NCBI GenBank assembly: GCA_902984215.1
Contig: CADWAF010003924.1
Location: 1 to 33,882 of the forward strand
DNA length: 33,882 nucleotides
Reading direction: 5' to 3'
From: Willaertia magna
Taxonomy: Eukaryota; Heterolobosea; Eutetramitea; Acrasida; Naegleriidae
Shown: in pieces, positions 20,495 to 30,021 of the stretch
Layout: each line of letters opens with the position of its first letter
How positions within the stretch are numbered: the stretch's first letter is position 1
The notes under the pieces: model-generated
Seen by the model: only the letters and a program-made list of their open reading frames with translations
Database searches by the model: none
Told to the model about the DNA's origin: nothing
Program-made: the position numbers and the translations under genes

Positions 20495-21701
20495 ATGTAC
20501 CTATATAACTTTTGGGCTGACCCCAAGAAGAATACAGAACAACAAACAATACCACCATTCATGTAACCATTTAGCCAAACAATACCTCCATTCGTACAGC
20601 CTGTCAATTTGCAACCTGTTTTTCCAAACCAAACTCAAGCATCCAGTTCCACTCAAGCATCTAGTTCTACTCAAGCACAAAATGATACAAACCAAAAGAA
20701 GAAAAAGAAAAAGAATATTCCTGATTCACAGAAAAACCAAATGTTTCATTTGGTTTTTGATAATTCACAAGAAACCAATAAAATTACAAACACAATCACT
20801 ACACACACTCCTGCTTCATCTTCCAGTTCAATTCCACCAACAGCAGTTACAGTTACTTCTGCTCCAACCATTAATATAACTGTAACAGTTGAAAATGCTA
20901 CAGCATCTAATAATGGTTCCCCACAAAGATCTAGAACTAATATTAGACATCTCACCCCCACAAGTAAGAAAAACTTATGGGTAAGTATTTAAACTTTATT
21001 ATAGTCTTCAATTCCTTTAGAAAATAATCAAAGAAGGAAAACATAAAGAAGATCAACAACGTTGTTGTTCCAGATGTAATCAAACCGGACACGTCAAAAG
21101 TAAATGCACATTAAAGGATGATATCGGTTTAAACTGTAATGGACGTTGTAAAAAGCATGACTGTCCAACCAAGAAGTTATTTGTTAAGGAAATGAAGAAA
21201 TTAGACAACAGAAAATACCAAATGACAAGAAAAGAAAATCATAAGAAAGAAACAAAAGAGTTATTCTTTGGAAATATGAACTCTTTTTTAGAAAGTAATG
21301 GATTCACTAAAGATGACTTAAAGGATTACTTATTAGAAAGTGATGGAGAAATTGAAAAAGCTAAGGCAAAGAAAAAGGAAAGATTAAGAGACATGGAACG
21401 TGCATTAAAGAAAAAGAAAATTAGTCGTGATTCAAGTGATAGTGAAACAGAAGAAGAAGAAAAACGAATGAAACGTAATAAGAAGAAGAAAAAGGAACAA
21501 AAGATTTTAGATTTTTGTAATTCTGATGCTGATGTATCAGAAGAGGATGAAGAAAAGAATGTAGTTGATTTCGATTTTAACAGGAATCATCAATTAGATA
21601 TTGATGATATTAAACATTTATTGGATACTAAATTGTATCCAATGCAACAATTACTTGTTCAATTAACAACTGATGTAATTCAGTTGAAAAATAATAAATA
21701 A
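20495..21701 (+). CDS. Transposon accessory zinc-knuckle (CCHC) protein, with one in-frame TAA
   Basis: Exons 20495-20980 and 21021-21701 are joined across a 40-bp intron (TGG|GTAAGT...TTTAG|AAA), a 389-codon frame including the final stop. The N-terminal part is Gln/Ser/Thr/Pro-rich with a lysine run (KKKKKK). Exon 2 starts KIIKEGKHK and has a CCHC knuckle, CSRCNQTGHVKSKC (about 178-191), then CNGRCKKHDC. The rest is highly charged, with nuclear-signal-like KRNKKKKK, acidic stretches and a helical heptad-like C-terminus. It presumably binds nucleic acid and assists or regulates the transposase. A TAA at 20564-20566 interrupts the frame where repeat symmetry (TIPPFM-stop-P against TIPPFVQP) suggests a former CAA. 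Either this copy is broken, or the 12 bp GTAACCATTTAG there is skipped, which would be far shorter than any other intron here. Confidence 0.7.
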
Positions 21702-21862
21702 TTAATTGTTTAAATTTTTCATTCTTTATTTAGGTTTGTATTTTAATTCTATATTTGATAACATCAACTAACGATGTCAATATATCTAATGACAGTTGAT
21801 TACACCGTTACCATTTTTATTATTGCTTTTTGTGGCTTGAATGTTTGTTTTTTTTTGAAAAT

Positions 21863-21889
21863 TTGCGTTTATTTTTTTGAAACCGACTG
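21863..21889 (-). repeat. Right terminal inverted repeat
   Basis: Reads TTGCGTTTATTTTTTTGAAA onward to CCGACTG on the plus strand and is the inverse of the left end with one mismatch. Confidence 0.92.
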
Positions 21890-21891
21890 TA
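21890..21891. repeat. TA target-site duplication, right
   Basis: TA directly follows the right terminal repeat, pairing with TA at 19097-19098. Confidence 0.8.
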
Positions 21892-22093
21892 ATTAAATAA
21901 TAATTAAATATTTGAAAAAGCTATTCATTTAAAAGAAATTAAAATAATTAAAATAAAGAATTTGTAACAAAATGATAGATAACTTATAAATTTTACTAAA
22001 ATTCAACAATTCCATTAACATTCCAATACAAGGTTATTGCGAAATCACAAATTATTTCAAACAATATAATTTTCAAAAAAAAAATAAAAAAAA
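21892..22093. other. Promoter-side spacer left of the DHHC gene
   Basis: About 200 bp of very AT-rich DNA between the transposon and the DHHC start. Before the insertion it continued directly to the UPF0488 ATG, so it is the remaining half of a short divergent promoter of about 220 bp. Confidence 0.5.
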
Positions 22094-23296
22094 ATGGATG
22101 AAAAAGTAGAAGATCAATCATTGATTCACGATCATGAAGAAGAACTTGATTTAAATCAAAGACTTCAATCCTATTTATCTGCAAGTAGAGTAGATAACAA
22201 TAATAATAACAATAATAATGGTACATCTAAAAGATTATTAAATACAACAATAACTTCCGAAGATAATGAACCATTAATTTCTAAATTAGATGATGATAAT
22301 AAAAAAAATAAAAATTTTTTTGATAAATTTGAAAATAAAGAAGATTTTCAATCACCATTAGATTCCATTTATGAATCTAAATTTGGATCTATATTAATAA
22401 ATAGTACAAAGTATTGTATGAGAGTATTTGGTATATTTATGGTATTTTTTGCAATTATTTTATTAAGTTTAAATTTTTATTTTTATTTTTTTGTTACATT
22501 ACCAATGATAACATTTAATAATATATTTTTATATTATTTTAATTTAATATTTGGAATATTTATTTGTTATTGTATTATGTTTAATTATATTCAATGTATT
22601 AGAGTTAATCCTGGAAATCCAACAAATGAATGGTTAGAATTAGTTTCAAATAATGAAAGTTTAGAAGAATTAAAAAAGAATAATAAAACTATTAAAGGAA
22701 AAGGTTTTAGTAAATTTTGTGGAAGATGTGATCAACCTAAACCTAAAAGAGCTCATCATTGTCATATTTGTGATAAATGTGTTAGTAAGATGGATCATCA
22801 TTGCCCTTGGTTAAATAATTGTGTTGGTTTTTATAATCAAAAATATTTTGTTTTATTTGTTTGTTATTTAGCATTTGCTGCAATTTATAATTTCTTTATG
22901 ATTGCTAGTGGTGTATTTGGTTTTGTAGATGTTAATCCTGTAATTTATTCTAATTGGGGTGGTTGGGTTACTTTTGTAATGGTTTTAAGTGGATCAATGG
23001 GTGTTACAATGACTTCATTTAGTTTATGGCATATTTATTTAGTTATTTCAAATCAAACAACGATTGAATTTCAATTTAATAAGATTAGATTATTATCTGA
23101 ACGTAAAAGTGGTAAATTATCTGGAAATTCATATGATTTGGGTTATTTAAATAATATTGAACAAGTATTTGGTCCTGTTGGTGATAGAAATTCTATTTTA
23201 TCTTGGATGAGATTAATACTTGTACCTAATTTTATTAAACCATCCTTAAATGGTTGTGAATTCCCTACTAATGGTATGGATCTTGAAGAAGTTTAA
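22094..23296 (+). CDS. DHHC palmitoyltransferase
   Basis: A single exon encodes 400 aa from an ATG after an eight-A run. An acidic, Asn-rich cytosolic N-terminus (an N-run near residues 36-44) precedes two long hydrophobic helices (about 108-165). The cysteine-rich domain follows (about 207-257): FCGRCDQPKPKRAHHC, CDKCVSKMDHHCPWLNNC, with DHHC at 234-237. Two more helices (about 252-335) end in a TTIEFQFNK segment equivalent to the TTxE motif. These are all hallmarks of protein S-acyltransferases: the DHHC cysteine is autopalmitoylated and passes the acyl chain to a substrate cysteine, usually at Golgi, ER or plasma membrane. Only the 22-bp-earlier alternative frame start lacks an ATG, so the start is secure. 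Its stop lies 4 bp from the stop of the convergent gene. Confidence 0.93.
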   Translation: MDEKVEDQSLIHDHEEELDLNQRLQSYLSASRVDNNNNNNNNGTSKRLLNTTITSEDNEPLISKLDDDNKKNKNFFDKFENKEDFQSPLDSIYESKFGSILINSTKYCMRVFGIFMVFFAIILLSLNFYFYFFVTLPMITFNNIFLYYFNLIFGIFICYCIMFNYIQCIRVNPGNPTNEWLELVSNNESLEELKKNNKTIKGKGFSKFCGRCDQPKPKRAHHCHICDKCVSKMDHHCPWLNNCVGFYNQKYFVLFVCYLAFAAIYNFFMIASGVFGFVDVNPVIYSNWGGWVTFVMVLSGSMGVTMTSFSLWHIYLVISNQTTIEFQFNKIRLLSERKSGKLSGNSYDLGYLNNIEQVFGPVGDRNSILSWMRLILVPNFIKPSLNGCEFPTNGMDLEEV

Positions 23297-23300
23297 TAAA

Positions 23301-26300
23301 TTATTTATTCAGAGGATTACTTCTAATTTCAATTGTACTAATGTTACTGACACCACTTTGTATTCCTCTTGTTTTTTTCTCTATACCATCTGTTTGGGTT
23401 GACCGTTCACTCATTGGTCTGTAAACATGGTTGTGTACTTGTTCAATTATTTGTTTTTGTAACTCCTCTTGTTGTTTCTTAAATGCATTCATATCTTGTA
23501 TAACTTGCTGTTTGTAGGAATGTAAAATCTCATCTCTGAACGAGCTAATCACACCTGTGAATTCTTTCATTAACCCAGTTGACAGATTGGAGCAGGCAGA
23601 AGTAATTCTCATAAAATTTTCTAAGGTAGAAAATAAAAGTAAGTCATTGTTTCTTTCCTTCTTACTTTGTACAACTAAGGCGGTACTGTCCTTTTGTTGC
23701 CTCTTCTTCAACATTCGAACAACAAAAACGGAACAGTTCCCAATCAAACACAATTTCCTTCTGGCTCTTATTCCCCTAATCCAAGATTGAATTTTAATTG
23801 CTGCATTAGTTTTAATTAAATGATGGGAAAATAAATCTCTAAACACCATTTTCAAATTATTTTCACCATTTAGCAATACATGTTTTCTCTCTTCAGAGCT
23901 CATATCGTTTAAAAAGTAATAAAGAACAGAAGATGCTATTTCGTACATTGTTTTTAGTCTTTTTCAGTTATTGAGATGTTAAACCTATGGTTAATGATTA
24001 TCACTATAACTTACCCTTCAGATTGAAGCACCACTTTTTTACGCAGTGTGTACAATTCATTTCGCTTTTCTATTAGTTCAGAGTTTAGTTGCGCATTTTG
24101 TAAATATAATTTGTCTCTCTTTTCTGTTATCGATTTTACTAACTCCTCTTGGAAAAGAAATTGATGCTCTGTTTCTTTGAAGTTCTTATTTAAAACTGCA
24201 AAAAGTAAATTTAGTGTGATTGATAAAGAATACTTACTATCTAGTTTTTGTTCTAATTTTTTAATCATAGTTTCTCTTTCTTTTACCTCAATCTTTTTAT
24301 GCTTTGGTGTCTCGTCAGCGAATAAAGTTAATGCCTGGCTCTGACTTTCTACTTGTTGTTCTAATCTTCTTACTTGAGTTTTTAATATTTCATTTTCATG
24401 CTCTAAATATCTAAGGGAGCGCCTTAGATCCATTACAGATAGTTCATCCTCAGTTTCTTTCTTTTGTGTTTCGTTTTTTTTACTTTCTTTCTTTTTTTGT
24501 TCGTATTCAAACTTTTGTTTATCATTGTAAAATAAATCTGCCATCAAATATTCAAGAGTTACTTGCTTAGGGTGAACCTCAGAACCTCTATTAGACGTGA
24601 GCAACTTTAAAGTTTTATTCTCTACGTCATTATAATATTTAAGGGCTTTTTGGGTTTCACTAAGACATGTTAAAAAATAAAATTCTTTTTTAACTTACTA
24701 TAATTCATTTTGTAAGGCAAATATTACTGATTTCAACAAGGTTGTGTCTTCTATGTACAAATATTTATGGTTCAGTAGCATGTCTGTATCAAATCTTTCA
24801 GTAACCCATCCAAAGAATTTAAGTTCTGTTTTCATTCTCTTATTTTCTTCTAGCAATTCATGGAGGGTTCCCCACTCTAACACCAGTTTCTTCAAATCCA
24901 AATCTGTTTGTTCTAATCTTTGAGCTTTTTTCTTTAAAACAAATATAAAATTCTCTAACAACTACTAATTTTAAGAAATTAAGTTATAAAAAACATACCT
25001 TCATTTTGTTTTTAATTGCCTGAACATATTCTTGAACCTCGGTTTGTGTTAGGCTTTGACTCAAAGATATTGAGCTGTCATCTCCGTCAGAAACCACAGA
25101 AATTCTATCAGAAGTAACTGAATTAACAGATGGAGGCCTTGAAGAGCCAGAAGCTGAAGAACTCCTACTATTATTACTTTTTCTACCATTCCTTAGTAAA
25201 GAGGGAAGGGGAGGAGTAGCTTGTTTTACATTTACAAACTGATTATCCTTACCGTTTATTTCAAACAACATCTGATCCTCTTCCATTTGCTCTTTCTTCT
25301 CTTTAAATAATATTGGGTCATGTTTTAATATTTCGTCCTCTAACCTTGATATTGATTCTTGAAGAGATATCATATCAAGTTTTGAAGGTCTAGCCTTAAT
25401 TAAATCATACTCTGATTTTGTTTCATACTTTTCTTCTAGTTCATGAATACGTTTATCTTTTTCATTTAATTGATATTTTAAATGATCCATTTCGTTATTT
25501 AAGTTTAAAACTTCTTTTAATAAATAACAAGAAATTTGAAAAATATCTTGGGGATGTCCATATGAAACGTTAGGATTACTAGAATTTTCTTCTACATTAT
25601 TACTATCTGGGTTGTTATTTTTATCATAATAATGAAAAGTTGACATAATAAATGCGTATGTAGAATACACCTGTTTTCTTTTTTCTATCTCTTGAGGCGT
25701 TAAGGGATAGTATGGTTTTTTACAATTTTTTAAATAATTAAGATAAAACAGAAGATCATCTCCCTCATAAGTAAATCTGTTAGGAAGAGTAGGTGTTATG
25801 TTAATATTTAAATTACTGTTACTATTTTTGTGTTTTTTTGGTGAATGAGGAGAATTTAAACCAATTTCTTGACTAGAAGTAATGCCAGCAAATCCCTTAG
25901 GTGTTCCTACTTTTTTCTTCATATTTGAAGGAGAAGAAATATGAGGATGTGTCTTAGAGAATTCGTGAAATCCTACAAGTGGAGAAGGTCGTTTAGTTTC
26001 ATCAGAAGTATGAGTTCTTTTGTTAAAAGGAGAAGAAAGTTCAATTTTAGGGGAAAGGGGTTGTTGATTTCTACTAGATTCATGCGTAGTTTTGGGTCTG
26101 GAAGAGGAAGGAGGTGATTGAAAAGAAGAATTATCTAAGGTGTTTGGTGATTTAGGAGTAAGCATCCCTCCTCCGTTATTATTCACATAGGATTCAGTAT
26201 ATATATGGTGTGAAACAGGTTGATGATGTATAAAACTCTTAGGTTTGAAGAGGGATGTGTTAGGGGAGCCAATCTTTGGTTGTTGAGCAAAAGAAGAATT

Positions 26301-26378
26301 TCTTGTCCTGTTGCTCGCCCTCATTGCAAGGTTGGACTGAAAAGAAAACGAATTTACGTCTACAAAATTGTCCCTCAT
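23301..26378 (-). CDS. Large coiled-coil protein with an IQ motif, family not recognised
   Basis: Five exons, 26378-24999, 24961-24699, 24659-24238, 24195-24015 and 23958-23301, join in one frame (introns 37, 39, 42 and 56 bp), giving 967 aa. Residues 1-200 are Ser/Pro/Asn-rich and disordered with SPK/SP-type sites. A folded-looking patch (FTYEGDDLLFYLNYLKNCKKPYYPLTPQE, quoted here in part as DDLLFYLNYLKNCKKPYYPL) leads into long coiled coils (about 290-345, 475-750). An IQ motif, AAIKIQSWIRGIRARRK (about 802-818), predicts calmodulin or light-chain binding; a second coiled coil ends the protein. A microtubule, basal-body or cortical scaffold is plausible from architecture only. The third intron is 42 bp with no stop, so retaining it would insert 14 residues. 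The gene has 4 bp to the convergent DHHC stop. Confidence 0.7.
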
Positions 26379-26606
26379 ATTTTTTTGATGAAAACTTTGT
26401 ATTAAAATTTACGCAAACTTTATTTTCTAATTAGAAAATTAGCGCTTTAACGATTTTCTTTGTCAAAAACCAAATGAACATGGTCTTTTAATCAAGCGGA
26501 TGGTGACGATTCAATTTTTTAAAGAAGTACAAACAATAAACTTCGGAACAGTATTAATTTACAGAATTTTTTGAAAATTTTATATAAATAGTTAACAGGA
26601 AGTAAT
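26379..26606. other. Spacer upstream of the coiled-coil gene
   Basis: It holds the promoter of the coiled-coil gene and the 3' flank of eL15. Apart from the palindrome listed separately, nothing gene-like is visible. Confidence 0.45.
26422..26439. promoter_or_regulatory. Perfect 18-bp palindrome
   Basis: ATTTTCTAATTAGAAAAT is its own reverse complement. It lies 44 bp upstream of the coiled-coil gene's ATG, a suitable place for a dimeric transcription factor, and contains a TAATTA core as used by homeodomains. Function is inferred; AT-rich palindromes of this length could also occur by chance. Confidence 0.35.
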
Positions 26607-27271
26607 TTATCTCTTTCTTTGTAATTTGGTGGTATTTCTTCTCTTCCAGGATGCCTTTCTTGATGGTCTAACCTTTGAAGCTAATGAACCCTTAACTCTT
26701 AAACCTCTTGATTTCTTACCTGCAGATGTTAAACCTCTTAATTCTCTGTGATTTTGTTTAGCAGTTGCAATCCATTTAGATTGTGGATCAACTCTGATTG
26801 CTTCATGGGATGGATCTACACAAATAACTTCAAACCATTTGAATCTACCATCTTGGTTAACCCAATAGGAGTTCAAAACTCTTAAACTACCGAGTTTCTT
26901 ACCAACTCTACCTTCTGCAATAACTTGTAAACTTCTACCATTCTTTACGTGGATACCTTGTGTTGATGGTTTACCGTTAATTCTTCCATTTGGTGCTGGT
27001 CTTTTTCTTCCACCACGTCTAACTCTGACTCTATAGATGACATAACCTAACTTATTCTTGAAACCAAGTGCGCGAGCTCTATCTGGTCTAGTTGGTCTTT
27101 GGACTCTATGAACAGCTGGTAAATGTCTTAATTCCCAAGCACGGATACGTAATAAATATCTTAAAGCATCAGATTGCTTCTTTCTGTATAATTCTCTTAA
27201 ATATTTGTATGCACCTGTTAAAAAAAATTTTTAGTTTTTCATTTTTTGAAATTCGTCGAAAACTTACCCAT
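26607..27271 (-). CDS. RPL15: 60S ribosomal protein eL15
   Basis: Exon 1 is only four bases (27271-27268, ATGG); a 53-bp intron (GTAAGT...TTTAACAG) is followed by exon 2, 27214-26607. The product has 203 aa, essentially the family length (204 in human). It begins [17 protein letters not shown] and carries the unmistakable eL15 pattern: [62 protein letters not shown] core (here [18 protein letters not shown]) and SRGLRVKG. It is a core large-subunit protein that binds 28S/5.8S rRNA. The intron right after the first four coding bases is an extreme micro-exon case but also puts a splice site next to the initiator, as in many ribosomal protein genes. Confidence 0.97.
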
Positions 27272-27643
27272 TTTTTTGGCTAGAGGTGTTGTATTTTTTT
27301 TTTCAAGGCAGAAAATTAATTTTTTGGTGGTTGGCAATTATAGTTTACAATAAACGCAACAAAAATTTCGCAGAGGCAACATCAAAAAATCTTCACAACT
27401 CAAATAATGCTAAGGATTTAACACCTTTCCGTGTACAAAAACTTAACCAAACAATAAACATTATAAATTTAATAAACATTTAAAATTAATATTTTTTAAA
27501 AATCTACTTGATTATCAAGTATTCCGAGAATTATTGAACCATTACATCATCTCCTTCTTCTTAGTTTCTATTGGGTGTCTATGCTTGTCCGCCACCTACT
27601 CTACCAATAAGCTTTTTTTATTTAGATTAAAAAAAAAATATCG
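27272..27643. other. 372-bp divergent intergenic region between eL15 and LMBRD2-like genes
   Basis: It should hold the promoters of both genes. There are poly-T and poly-A runs next to each start and a pyrimidine-rich stretch near 27550-27600. I see no RNA gene and no strong repeat. Confidence 0.5.
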
Positions 27644-29908
27644 ATGACTTACACCATCCTCAATTCTAATGACAATGAGGATATCCCGTTAATAGGATTG
27701 AATTCTCAATCTTTTGATATTTCTAGATTTAATAACTTTATATTAGAAGGAGCTACTGTTGTGTTAAATAATGTTACTAACAACATTACTAATGGAACAT
27801 CAGAAGTACAAATATTAGATGTTTTTTTCTATGTCAGTTTAGGATTAACTTTACTAATCGGTTCAATTTTGACTATATCTATTCTACGATATTACACAAA
27901 ATCTAGTCCATTTCCATGGTTTTTATATTTCCCTTTATTTATTACTTATCTTTTACTTTTCACAGCAGTTTCACTTGTTTGCATTGATTTAGCCGGAGCA
28001 CTTTCTGCACCCGAACACCATACTCAAGCCAATCAGACATTAGTAATAATTTGGAGAGTTATTTATTGGTCTTTACAAGCTCTTTCGTGGGTGTTATTAC
28101 CTTTTTTCCAAGGATATTTATATACAGGTGAATTTAAAGCAATTTTCAGATGGTTAAGAGCTATTGCAGATAACTTGATCAATTATGGTATAATGTTATG
28201 TGTCGGAGGTGTAGCATTAGGTGCTTTTTGTATTTATATTGCTGTTTCTAATGCAAATGATCCAGAACATGCTGAGCCAATTACTTTTGCAATGATTGCT
28301 GGTTTAGGTTTAAGTTTATCTAACATTGTTGGTTTAGCTTTATTCGTTACACTAGTTGGTTTTGGATTAGTTTCATTACCTAGAGCCATTTGGGATATGT
28401 CTAATGATGAAGGTCAATTAAGGCTATACGAATACAATAGCCCTGAATTGGTTGATGATTTAGAGGATAAAGAAGATGAATTAGTTGAATATATCAGTAT
28501 TTGTAGAACTTTAGATGCCAAAGTTTCACCAAACCATAAACAAAGAAAGAATGTAGATTATATTATGAAGACAGTTGAGGAAGTACTTGAAGAACATCCT
28601 CAATTACAAAATTCTAGAACAAGAGAATCTGACAGTAGTCTTATTCCGCCAGAGATATCAAAATTAAGTAGAAGTACTTGTGTTAAAATTCATCGTTTAT
28701 TACAAAGAGCTATTAGAGAATTTGCATCAAAACAATATCAATGGAAACATCTTCAACGTAAAGCTTTTATCTTACAAGATATCATTGAAAGTAAAAAGAA
28801 TACAGTTGAAAAGAGAATTGAATCACCATTTAGAACACCTAGACACGCTATTGTTCAAAAATTAGTTGAGAAACCTGAATGGTTTTATTATAAATATTTT
28901 AAACCATGGTTCTTTAAGATTATAGCACTTTCATTTGTACCATTTAGTATTATTTTAATTTGGTGTGAATTTACACCATTGTTTAAGAATATTACTGCGA
29001 CAAAGAATTTAAAGTTATCATTATTAGAATTAATTGTTAAAGGTATTGCTTCAACATCAAGTAGTGATTCAAGTAGATTTGTGGTACAATTTGTTTCTTT
29101 ATTTATTTTAGCATTAATTTTATCAATTATTTTATTCTCTTTATTTAGAATTAGAATTTTATATTTATTCCAAATGGTACCACATCATACTGATGCATTT
29201 ACTTTATTTTATACTGGATTATTACTTTGTAGAACTATACCTGCAATGTGTTATAACTTTTTACAATTATTGGGTATTACACCTGATGATGGTGTTGCAT
29301 ATTATGCAATTTATGGTGCATTAAGATTAGATGGTTTAAGAATATTTGGTGTATTGGGAGGTTTTGCTGTAGATTATTTCCCTTTATTAATTATTTTAAT
29401 TGTTATTGTTGCTTTACTTAGAATTATTGAAAGACTTGGAAAGTTATTTAATCTTGATAGATTTAAATATTCTGGTAATATTACTGAAGAAAGAGTACAA
29501 GAAGGTAGAGAATTATTAAAAAGAGCAAGAAAGAATAAGTTACAAAATTTACAAAGTATTGATAAACAAAAGATTGCTTCATCCTTTGATAAGATGGATG
29601 AACATGCCATCACATCTAAACGTGGTAGTAGTACTACAAGATATGATGACGATGATTCCTATTCTCACCAAAATGGTAACCTTGATGTTAATGTGGATGA
29701 AATACAGTTCGATAATGAATTGAATGATTATGAGGATGACAGAAAACCTATTGCAAGGTCATCAAGTAGTGCTGGTATCAATTCAAATAATTCCAGTGAT
29801 AGATTAAATAGAATTTACGAAAAACATAAGAGAGAAAGACCAAATACCGATTATTTATCTAAATTCAAATCATCTAACAGAGGCAAACAATTTGATTCTG
29901 TTCTCTAA
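27644..29908 (+). CDS. LMBR1 domain-containing protein 2-like membrane protein
   Basis: A single exon encodes 754 aa. It has about nine transmembrane helices in two blocks (about 62-250 and 420-600) separated by a charged, coiled-coil cytosolic loop (about 255-400). LMBR1-family signs are the early TKSSPFPWFLYFPLFITY, an IIWRVIYWSLQALSWVLLPF segment with Trp and Pro in the expected places, QGYLYTGEF, and the second block ending LGITPDDGVAYY, DYFPLLIIL. This loop-plus-helix layout and length match LMBRD2, a protein linked to beta-adrenergic receptor signalling in animals; the amoeba role is unknown. A serine- and asparagine-rich cytosolic tail follows about residue 640. Extracellular N-glycosylation sequons (NVTN, NITN, NGT) are dense near residues 40-55. 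Confidence 0.82.
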   Translation: MTYTILNSNDNEDIPLIGLNSQSFDISRFNNFILEGATVVLNNVTNNITNGTSEVQILDVFFYVSLGLTLLIGSILTISILRYYTKSSPFPWFLYFPLFITYLLLFTAVSLVCIDLAGALSAPEHHTQANQTLVIIWRVIYWSLQALSWVLLPFFQGYLYTGEFKAIFRWLRAIADNLINYGIMLCVGGVALGAFCIYIAVSNANDPEHAEPITFAMIAGLGLSLSNIVGLALFVTLVGFGLVSLPRAIWDMSNDEGQLRLYEYNSPELVDDLEDKEDELVEYISICRTLDAKVSPNHKQRKNVDYIMKTVEEVLEEHPQLQNSRTRESDSSLIPPEISKLSRSTCVKIHRLLQRAIREFASKQYQWKHLQRKAFILQDIIESKKNTVEKRIESPFRTPRHAIVQKLVEKPEWFYYKYFKPWFFKIIALSFVPFSIILIWCEFTPLFKNITATKNLKLSLLELIVKGIASTSSSDSSRFVVQFVSLFILALILSIILFSLFRIRILYLFQMVPHHTDAFTLFYTGLLLCRTIPAMCYNFLQLLGITPDDGVAYYAIYGALRLDGLRIFGVLGGFAVDYFPLLIILIVIVALLRIIERLGKLFNLDRFKYSGNITEERVQEGRELLKRARKNKLQNLQSIDKQKIASSFDKMDEHAITSKRGSSTTRYDDDDSYSHQNGNLDVNVDEIQFDNELNDYEDDRKPIARSSSSAGINSNNSSDRLNRIYEKHKRERPNTDYLSKFKSSNRGKQFDSVL

Positions 29909-30021
29909 AGTGTAAATATAACCAAGAGTTGAAAATAAACAATTTTGGTAATTTTGTAAAATAAATTTATTGTAAAATTTGAGCTAGTATTTCTTAGGTG
30001 TGCCATTTGGTACGACACAAA

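Larger units (their letters stand above)
19099..21889. mobile_element. Two-gene Tc1/mariner-IS630-type DNA transposon
   Basis: The element is 2,791 bp between 27-bp terminal inverted repeats that begin CAGTCGGTTTCAA and differ at one position, flanked by TA. It carries a DDE transposase gene on the minus strand (left half) and, on the plus strand (right half), a spliced gene for a zinc-knuckle protein; the two are transcribed away from a central regulatory segment at about 20370-20495. Base composition in the transposase gene is visibly less AT-rich than in the neighbouring genes, which suggests acquisition. The TIRs and catalytic triad are intact, so mobility in the recent past is likely. 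Both reading frames show one apparent defect each (see their entries). The insertion sits in a short divergent promoter between the UPF0488 and DHHC genes. Confidence 0.92.

Noticed and set aside
20564..20566. Reassigned TAA (non-standard code) in the accessory gene
   Set aside because: All neighbouring genes end at TAA or TGA at the expected family length, so TAA is a normal stop here.
20400..20879. Plus-strand open frame overlapping the accessory transposon gene
   Set aside because: It starts with TTG and is in another frame from the zinc-knuckle exon; composition (Leu/His/Gln runs) follows from shifting the Gln/Ser-rich frame.
29374..29613. Minus-strand frame within the LMBRD2-like gene
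   Set aside because: Antisense to transmembrane coding sequence; hydrophobic product is a by-product of the codons.
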